A stretch of DNA of 64,000 nt, from assembly GCF_017654605.1 (NCBI RefSeq), contig NZ_CP072113.1:744001-808000 (forward strand), written 5' to 3'. Below, piece by piece: positions 56,616 to 64,000 of the stretch; positions within the stretch are counted from its first letter, which is position 1, and each line of letters starts with the position of its first letter. A model generated the notes under the pieces. That model was not told the DNA's origin, made no database searches, and saw only the letters and a program-made list of their open reading frames with translations. The position numbers and the translations under genes are program-made. Source of the DNA: Yimella sp. cx-51. GTDB lineage: Bacteria; Actinomycetota; Actinomycetes; Actinomycetales; Dermatophilaceae.

Positions 56616-57332
56616 GTGGCAACTCAAACCCTTCCTGCGAAGCGCACAGGCAAGGCCGGCAGCACCATCTTCCTGAAGACCGTCATGGCCGTCAGTGGGC
56701 TGATCTTCGTCGGCTACGTCCTGTTGCACATGTACGGCAACCTCAAGATCTTCTCCGGCGAGGAAGCTTTCAACACCTACGCCCACCACCTGCGCACCTT
56801 CGGCGAGCCGATGCTCCCGTACGAAGGCCTGCTCTGGATCATCCGTGTCGTCCTGCTGATCGCGTTGGTCGCGCATGCGTACAGCGCCTCGCAGCTGTGG
56901 AAACGGGCAAACCAGGCTCGTCCGCAGAAGTACGCGGTCAAGAAGGCCGTTGCCGCGTCGTTCTCCTCCAAGTGGATGCGCTGGGGCGGTGTGGCGCTGC
57001 TCTTCTTCGTGATCTGGCACCTGCTGCACTTCACGATCGCCAAGATCAACACCGGTTCCGGTGGCCAGGGCGCTGACATTACGCAGAACCCCTACCAGCT
57101 CGTCGTGCACAGCTTCGGTGCCTGGTGGATGGTGCTCATCTACCTGCTGGCGATGTTCGCCCTCGCGATGCACCTGCACCACGGTGTCTGGAGCGCCGCG
57201 CAGACGCTGGGTTTCACCGGCACCCCGCAGGCGCGCAAGATCGCCAAGGGAGCCGCCACCGCCATCGCGCTTGTCGTGGCCATCGGCTTCGCGTTGCCGC
57301 CGCTGTTCATCCTCTTCGGCGTGATCGACTAA
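56616..57332 (+). CDS. sdhC: Succinate dehydrogenase cytochrome b subunit (b558 type)
   Basis: The single membrane anchor of a class-B succinate:quinone reductase, which replaces separate SdhC and SdhD. The 238-residue product has five membrane helices. Conserved His residues suited to bis-His binding of two hemes b are in LLHMYGNLK, LVAHAYSA, FFVIWHLLHFT and LAMHLHHGVW. Such enzymes reduce menaquinone in Gram-positive bacteria. First gene of sdhCAB; sdhA follows after 15 bp. Confidence 0.9.
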   Translation: MATQTLPAKRTGKAGSTIFLKTVMAVSGLIFVGYVLLHMYGNLKIFSGEEAFNTYAHHLRTFGEPMLPYEGLLWIIRVVLLIALVAHAYSASQLWKRANQARPQKYAVKKAVAASFSSKWMRWGGVALLFFVIWHLLHFTIAKINTGSGGQGADITQNPYQLVVHSFGAWWMVLIYLLAMFALAMHLHHGVWSAAQTLGFTGTPQARKIAKGAATAIALVVAIGFALPPLFILFGVID

Positions 57333-57347
57333 GGATTTCGACTCGAT

Positions 57348-59344
<1,997 letters not shown>

Positions 59345-59345
<1 letters not shown>

Positions 59346-60085
59346 TGAACCTGACTCTGAAGATCTGGCGCCAGGACGGCCCCGACACCGCTGGTGAACT
59401 GGTCACGTACCCGGTCACCAACATCTCCGAGGACATGTCCTTCCTGGAGATGCTCGACGTTCTCAATGAGGAGCTCACCGCCAAGGGCGAGGAGCCCGTG
59501 GCCTTCGACAGCGACTGTCGTGAGGGCATCTGCGGCATGTGCTCGCTCATGATCAACGGCGAGGCGCATGGCCCGGAGGTCACCACGACCTGCCAGTTGC
59601 ACATGCGTTCGTTCCGTGACGGCGAGACGATCACCATCGAGCCCTGGCGCGCGTCAGCGTTCCCGCTGGTGCGCGACCTGGTCGTCGACCGCTCCGCCTT
59701 CGACCGCATCATCCAGGCCGGCGGCTACATCTCCGTCAACACCGGTGCTGCCGTCGAGGCCAACAACATGCAGGTGCCCAAAGTGGCTGCTGACCGCGCC
59801 TTCGACACCGCCACCTGCATCGGTTGCGGTGCCTGCGTGGCGGCCTGCCCGAACGCGTCCGGCATGCTCTTCCTCGGCGCGAAGGTCACCCACCTCGGCG
59901 AATTGCCGCAGGGTCAGGCCGAGCGCGACTCGCGCGTTGTGTCGATGCTCAACCAGCACGACCACGACGGTTTCGGTGGCTGCACCAACATCGGTGAATG
60001 CGCGGCGGCCTGCCCCAAGGAGATCCCGCTGGACGTCATCAGCCAGTTGAACGCTGATTTCCGCCAGGCGAAGAAGCACGCCTGA
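59345..60085 (+). CDS. sdhB: Succinate dehydrogenase iron-sulfur subunit
   Basis: Carries electrons from FAD to quinone. The 246-residue product has the N-terminal 2Fe-2S ligands in [13 protein letters not shown] plus the later Cys in TTCQLHM. The C-terminal cluster motifs are [12 protein letters not shown] and [16 protein letters not shown] for the 4Fe-4S and 3Fe-4S centres. The ATG overlaps the sdhA stop (TAATG). Terminal gene of the operon, followed by a hairpin. Confidence 0.96.
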
Positions 60086-60097
60086 TCAATGCGAACA

Positions 60098-60131
60098 GAT
60101 GGGCCGCCCAGCAGTTGCCGGGCGGCCCATC
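60098..60131. terminator. Bidirectional terminator after sdhCAB
   Basis: A perfect 12-bp stem (GATGGGCCGCCC with its complement) and 10-nt loop lie in the 63-bp gap between sdhB and the convergent GT2 gene. CCGTTT follows on the plus strand. Confidence 0.7.
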
Positions 60132-60148
60132 CGTTTCTGGTCAGTAGC

Positions 60149-60916
60149 TCACCAGATCCAGCTCCTGGGGTGGAAGCGTTGCGGCACAACCTTCTTCGCG
60201 ACTTCTCGCACGCCGCGGCGCACGGTCACTTCTGCGGTGCGCAGCCTCGACTGGTCGCTTTCCGACGCGTACTTCTCCAGATAGATGCGCAGGTCGTCGT
60301 GCTTGCGCTCGTCGAACTCGGGGTTGGCTGAGGTGGTGGACATGTCGGTGTGCAGGCGCAGTCCGTACATCCAATAATTGCGTCCGCGTTGGCTGTCGAA
60401 GAGGTAGTCATCACCCGACCAGATTTTCAACTCTTCAGGGATGGGGCGGTAGTTGACCGTAGCCATGGCCATGAACGTGCCGAACCCCCATGTCGCACGA
60501 TCGGCCGGCACGAAGAGCGCACGTCCGTGGTCACGGCCGAAACGCAACGCCGAGGCTGCCGGACCCACGATTCCCGTTCGGCCGGAGACCTTGGACATCG
60601 CGGCCGAGAGGAAATCGGGACCGAACGTGATGTCGTCGTTGCAGATCACCAGCTTGTCGAACTTCGCTTCGCTCGCGCCCAGGTTCCAGGCCGGGTTGAC
60701 CATGAGGTTTGGGCCCCTGTAGATCACCCGCACCTTGCTGAACGAGTCGTGCTCGATCTCTTCGTCGAGGGCTCGATCGCTGTTGTTCACGATCAAGATC
60801 TCCCCGACGAGCGGGTGCCCTTCGAGGCGCTGCAGCAGTGCCTTCAAGCGAGGCGATTTCTGCATGGTGGGGATGACGACCGAAGCCTGGTCATCGGACG
60901 GGAGGCGGCGAGTCAC
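60149..60916 (-). CDS. Glycosyltransferase, GT2 family (GT-A fold)
   Basis: A 255-residue protein: ASVVIPTMQKSPRLKALLQRLEGH, LIVNNSDRALDEEI, NPAWNLGASEAKFDKLVICNDDITFGPDFL (D-x-D equivalent NDD) and SGDDYLFDSQRG. It lacks the usual C-terminal membrane segment and is short for the family. The GTG start lies 7 nt after a perfect -10 box. Acceptor unknown. Confidence 0.75.
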   Translation of the reverse strand: MTRRLPSDDQASVVIPTMQKSPRLKALLQRLEGHPLVGEILIVNNSDRALDEEIEHDSFSKVRVIYRGPNLMVNPAWNLGASEAKFDKLVICNDDITFGPDFLSAAMSKVSGRTGIVGPAASALRFGRDHGRALFVPADRATWGFGTFMAMATVNYRPIPEELKIWSGDDYLFDSQRGRNYWMYGLRLHTDMSTTSANPEFDERKHDDLRIYLEKYASESDQSRLRTAEVTVRRGVREVAKKVVPQRFHPRSWIW

Positions 60917-60923
60917 GATGGCA

Positions 60924-60929
60924 ACTATA
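60924..60929 (-). promoter_or_regulatory. -10 box of a leaderless GT2 promoter
   Basis: Minus-strand TATAGT, a near-ideal -10 element, ends 7 nt before the GTG at 60916 with no ribosome site. Confidence 0.6.
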
Positions 60930-61039
60930 GTGATCAGCCGTCAGGCCGCCAGCGACGGTGAATGGTGCGTGCCCGTCCGCACGGATGGGGCCATCGGAAC
61001 AGTTCTCAGCCCTGGCGCGACCCGGGGACTGCGGGCGGC

Positions 61040-62170
61040 TCAGGCCGCCGGACGTGCGTAGGTCGGCTCGACCACGGCTCGGTAGTAGCCGATGAGTTGG
61101 TCGACCACACCCGCCCACGACCGTGCCTGCATCTTGCGGTGAGCACTGTCACCCATACGTTCGCGCAGCATCGGGTCGATCACGAGGCTGTTCACGCTCG
61201 CCCGCAGAGCCCCGGTGACGCCGGGATCGAACAGGTAACCGGTGACACCGGGCTTGACGATGTCGAGCGGTCCGCCCGCCGCCGGAGCGACGACCGGAAG
61301 GCCGGCCGCCATGGCTTCCTGCAGGGTCTGCCCGAAGGTCTCGTTGACGCCGGTGTGCACGAAGACGTCCAGTGCGGCGTACGCCTGGGCCAGTGCCGTG
61401 CCCTGCCGGAAACCCAGGAAGTGGGCCTTGGGCAGCAACTGTTCGAGCTTCTCGCGGGTCGGGCCGTCGCCCACGATCACCAAGGAGGTGTTCGGCAGGT
61501 CGGCGATCTCGGTCAGTCGGTGCACCTGCTTCTCGTGAGCCAGACGTCCGACATATCCGACGATCGTCTCCCCGTTCGGTGCGAGGCAACGACGGAGGGC
61601 ACCCACCCGTTCGGAGCTCCTCAGATTAGGGGAGTAGAGCGATGTGTCGACGCCTCGGCTCCACAGGGCCGAGCGAGGGACGCCGTGTGCTGTCAGTTCG
61701 GCCAGGGTGGCCGAGGACGGCGCCAAGGTGAGATCAGCGAGTGAATGAAGGTGACGGATCCATCGCCAAGATGCCTTGGTGATGCTCGACCGCAGCGGTC
61801 CGGCGTGCTGGGCCAGGTAGCTCGGCATGTCGGTCTGGTAGATCGCGATGGTCGGGATGCCAAGGTTTCGACCCGCGGCGAGCCCCCGCCACCCCAGGCC
61901 GAACGGGGACGCTGCATGAACCACATCCGGGCGCACATCGCGAAGGATCCGTTCGAGGTCTGTTGTCGGCAGACCGATCCTGAACTGGCGCACCGTGAGT
62001 GCCTGGACGGTGCGCACCGGAAAACCGCGGTACGCCTGCGGGGCCGGCCCTGGGCAGATGACCACGGCCTCGTGGCCACGGTCAGCCAGGTGGTCGAGCA
62101 CCCGGCAGACACTCGTGGTCACGCCGTTGAGGCTGGGCAGAAACGACTCGGTCACGATCGCAACTCGCAC
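61040..62170 (-). CDS. GDP-mannose-dependent alpha-mannosyltransferase (MgtA-like)
   Basis: A 376-residue GT4 enzyme whose motifs match the actinobacterial MgtA/PimB-like group: VAIVTESFLPSLNGVTTSVCRVLDHL, IYQTDMPSYLAQHAG, SRGVDTSLYSPNLRS and VHTGVNETFGQTLQEAMAAGLPVVAP. In corynebacteria and mycobacteria such enzymes mannosylate glycolipids that anchor lipomannan. It diverges from manC, which makes GDP-mannose, supporting the donor. GTG 62170 (VRVAIVTES) is chosen; GTG 62179 is possible. Confidence 0.83.
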   Translation of the reverse strand: MRVAIVTESFLPSLNGVTTSVCRVLDHLADRGHEAVVICPGPAPQAYRGFPVRTVQALTVRQFRIGLPTTDLERILRDVRPDVVHAASPFGLGWRGLAAGRNLGIPTIAIYQTDMPSYLAQHAGPLRSSITKASWRWIRHLHSLADLTLAPSSATLAELTAHGVPRSALWSRGVDTSLYSPNLRSSERVGALRRCLAPNGETIVGYVGRLAHEKQVHRLTEIADLPNTSLVIVGDGPTREKLEQLLPKAHFLGFRQGTALAQAYAALDVFVHTGVNETFGQTLQEAMAAGLPVVAPAAGGPLDIVKPGVTGYLFDPGVTGALRASVNSLVIDPMLRERMGDSAHRKMQARSWAGVVDQLIGYYRAVVEPTYARPAA

Positions 62171-62252
62171 GATCCACACCGTGGTGCACGCGCGTGGACT
62201 GCTGAGGGTGCTGGAACCACGGCTGAGTGAGATTCAGATGAACGGCATGGGT

Positions 62253-62258
62253 TAGCGT
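62253..62258 (+). promoter_or_regulatory. -10 box of a probable leaderless manC promoter
   Basis: TAGCGT lies 6 nt before ATG 62265 without a ribosome site. Confidence 0.5.
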
Positions 62259-62264
62259 TCCAGC

Positions 62265-63371
62265 ATGACTGACTCGAGCATCGGCGAGATTCCGGGCTTT
62301 TTCGCGGTAGTTCCGGCAGGGGGGTCCGGCACGCGTTTGTGGCCGCTGTCGCGCGCCGGGTCGCCGAAGTTCCTCCACGACCTCACCGGATCGGGTGAGT
62401 CGTTGATCCGCACGACCGTCGACCGCCTCACCCCGCTGTGCGGTAACCGCCTCATGGTCGTCACCGGCGCACGTCACGCCGAGGCTGTGCGTGAGCAGTT
62501 GCCCGAACTCGGCCCGGACGACCTGCTCGTGGAGCCGTCCGCGCGTGAATCGATGCCCGCGATCGGACTCGCCGCTGCTCTGCTGGAACAGATCGATCCG
62601 GAGGCCGTCATCGGTTCCTTCGCCGCTGATCATGTCATCACGAGGGACGAGGTTTTCCAGGCGTGCGTAAGGGAGGCCGTCGAAGTCGCCCGTGCCGGAA
62701 AGCTGGTGACGATCGGCATCGAACCCACCCACCCGGCCACGGGATTCGGCTACATCCAGACGGGAGAGGCTCTCGGCCTCGAGGGCGCGCCGTCGGCCCT
62801 GAGCGTGAAAGCGTTCGTGGAGAAGCCGGACGGCGAGACAGCTGAGCAGTATGTGCACAGCGGCGAATACCGCTGGAACGCAGGTATGTTCGTCGTCAAG
62901 GCGTCGGTGCTGCTCGACATGCTCGGCCAATACCAGCCGGTCATGGCGCACCACCTGCGCTCCATCGCCAACAACCCGCTGCGCCTCAACGAGCTCTGGC
63001 CGCGACTCACGAAGATCGCCATCGACCCCGCCATCGCCGAGCCCGCAGCGGTCGACGGCAAGGTGGCCGTGGTGCCTGGTGCCTTCGGCTGGGACGACGT
63101 GGGCGATTTCGCCTCGCTCGCCTCGGTGCTGGTCGAATCGGCCGAGGCGCCGGGGGTGAAGGTGCTCGGCGAGAGCGAACTCGTCGTCATGCAGGACTCC
63201 ACCGGCGTGGTCGCCCCGCGTTCCGGACGCACCGTCGTGGCGCTCGGGCTCGACGACATCGTCGTGGTCGACACCCCGGACGCGGTGCTGGTCACCACCC
63301 GTGACCGCGCTCAGGACGTCAAGAAGATCGTCGAGAAGCTCAAGCTGTCGGGACGCGAAGACCTCACCTGA
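62265..63371 (+). CDS. manC: Mannose-1-phosphate guanylyltransferase
   Basis: Makes GDP-mannose from mannose-1-phosphate and GTP. The 368-residue product has the nucleotidyltransferase signature VVPAGGSGTRLWPLSRAGSPKFL near residue 15, the sugar-binding KAFVEKPD near 182, and WNAGMFVVKAS. It lacks the C-terminal phosphomannose isomerase domain found in bifunctional enzymes. It is divergent from the MgtA-like gene and could also feed mannosyltransferases of the exopolysaccharide locus. Confidence 0.92.
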   Translation: MTDSSIGEIPGFFAVVPAGGSGTRLWPLSRAGSPKFLHDLTGSGESLIRTTVDRLTPLCGNRLMVVTGARHAEAVREQLPELGPDDLLVEPSARESMPAIGLAAALLEQIDPEAVIGSFAADHVITRDEVFQACVREAVEVARAGKLVTIGIEPTHPATGFGYIQTGEALGLEGAPSALSVKAFVEKPDGETAEQYVHSGEYRWNAGMFVVKASVLLDMLGQYQPVMAHHLRSIANNPLRLNELWPRLTKIAIDPAIAEPAAVDGKVAVVPGAFGWDDVGDFASLASVLVESAEAPGVKVLGESELVVMQDSTGVVAPRSGRTVVALGLDDIVVVDTPDAVLVTTRDRAQDVKKIVEKLKLSGREDLT

Positions 63372-63380
63372 TCGCAGCCG

Positions 63381-63410
63381 ATGAAGTGGCCGTCCATGTG
63401 ACCACTTCAT
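63381..63410 (+). terminator. Hairpin after manC
   Basis: ATGAAGTGG and CCACTTCAT form a perfect 9-bp stem with a 12-nt loop, 9 bp after the manC stop. It is a modest terminator candidate before the pyrD promoter. Confidence 0.45.
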
Positions 63411-63430
63411 AGCGGCAGGTGTCTGAGTCG

Positions 63431-63436
63431 TAGGCT
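63431..63436 (+). promoter_or_regulatory. -10 box of a probable leaderless pyrD promoter
   Basis: TAGGCT lies 8 nt before ATG 63445. An in-frame ATG at 63439 would be only 2 nt downstream and so is unlikely to be used. Confidence 0.45.
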
Positions 63437-63444
63437 CGATGACC

Positions 63445-64000
63445 ATGGCTGATGCACGCACCCGACTGTTCGACCTCGGCTACCGAAACCTCATGCGTCC
63501 CTTCCTCTTCCGGGTGGGAGACGGTGACGCCGAGGCCGCTCACCACAAGACGCTCAAGCAGGTGCACGCCCTCGGCGAGCAGCCCACCGCGCTGAAAGCG
63601 TTGGCCCGGGCCACCCAGGTGGCGACGACGCCGGTGGAGGTCGCCGGCATCGTCTTTCCCAATCGCGTCGGGCTTGCTGCTGGCGTCGACAAGGACGGCG
63701 TAGGGGTCAAGGCGTGGGCAGCGCTGGGCTTCGGACATGTCGAGCTCGGCACGGTCACCGCGCAGGCGCAGCCGGGCAACGAACTGCCGCGCCTGTTCCG
63801 ATTGACCGAGAGCAACGCGATCATCAACCGGATGGGTTTCAACAATCTCGGAGCCCAACATCTGGCAGACACCCTCGCGCTCGCCGGCCCGATCAAGATT
63901 CCGGTCGGTGTGAGCATCGGCAAGACCAAGGTGACGCCGGTGGAGGAGTCGGTGGACGACTACCTCACCTCGCTGCGTGCACTCGATGACTACGCCGACT
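63445..64000 (+). CDS. pyrD: Dihydroorotate dehydrogenase (quinone), class 2, 3' end cut by the window
   Basis: Oxidises dihydroorotate to orotate with quinone as acceptor, at the membrane, in pyrimidine synthesis. The visible 185 residues include the N-terminal helical extension of class 2 enzymes (YRNLMRPFLFRVGDGDAEAAHH). The FMN loop GLAAGVDKDGVG, the substrate-side LGTVTAQAQPGN (A where most have P) and ESNAIINRMGFNN are also visible. The catalytic Ser region lies beyond the end. No stop is reached, so the gene is partial only because of the window border. Confidence 0.93.
   Translation, partial: MADARTRLFDLGYRNLMRPFLFRVGDGDAEAAHHKTLKQVHALGEQPTALKALARATQVATTPVEVAGIVFPNRVGLAAGVDKDGVGVKAWAALGFGHVELGTVTAQAQPGNELPRLFRLTESNAIINRMGFNNLGAQHLADTLALAGPIKIPVGVSIGKTKVTPVEESVDDYLTSLRALDDYAD

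Overview
The window is 64 kb of high-GC chromosome from an actinobacterium. A Micrococcales member (Dermacoccaceae or Intrasporangiaceae-like) is my inference. The evidence is the gene content (DUF3817, a PerM/DUF6350-type protein next to sucCD, an actinobacterial PcrA, an eukaryotic-type NADP isocitrate dehydrogenase, a three-subunit SdhCAB) and many TANNNT boxes 6-8 nt before a start codon, the mark of leaderless transcription. No phage, transposase, CRISPR array, tRNA or rRNA was seen.

1-18.3 kb is mostly housekeeping: SURF1, DUF3817, guaA, a sugar MFS permease, a PAP2 phosphatase, a flippase/LPG-synthase-like membrane protein, a PIG-L deacetylase, a glycosyltransferase and ogt. A GAF-domain regulator follows, with the aldehyde dehydrogenase and DUF779 protein it probably controls. 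Then come a beta-lactamase-like hydrolase, a GNAT enzyme, pcrA and a secreted M23 peptidase. A decayed M23 fragment lies at 8.9-9.1 kb.

18.5-30.4 kb is central and one-carbon metabolism: sucCD, a PerM-like membrane protein, two coupled small helical proteins of unknown function, purN (divergent from purH), purH behind a probable ZTP riboswitch, folD, DUF3017, mdh, a Ser/Thr-rich exported protein and icd. Long perfect hairpins separate several convergent genes.

30.6-54.1 kb is a large accessory exopolysaccharide locus. It opens with a nucleotidyltransferase - PqqD/RRE - Tat-exported protein cassette. It continues with many glycosyltransferases (GT4 and GT2 folds), an O-antigen-ligase-type polymerase, a Wzc-like chain-length/BY-kinase, a PAP2 phosphatase, a Wzx-type flippase, a UDP-glucuronate decarboxylase (UDP-xylose supply), a methyltransferase and an acyltransferase. 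Strand switches are frequent and two convergent gene pairs overlap. No initiating polyprenyl-phosphate sugar-1-phosphate transferase is present in the window.

54.1-64 kb returns to core genes: HAD-IIA phosphatase, trpS, 2H phosphoesterase, sdhCAB, a GT2, an MgtA-like mannosyltransferase facing a GDP-mannose-forming manC, and the 5' part of pyrD. The window therefore holds four TCA-cycle enzymes, a folate-sensing purine block and a wall/capsule polysaccharide block. The least explained parts are the RRE cassette at 30.6-32.7 kb and the small-protein pair at 22.0-23.0 kb.
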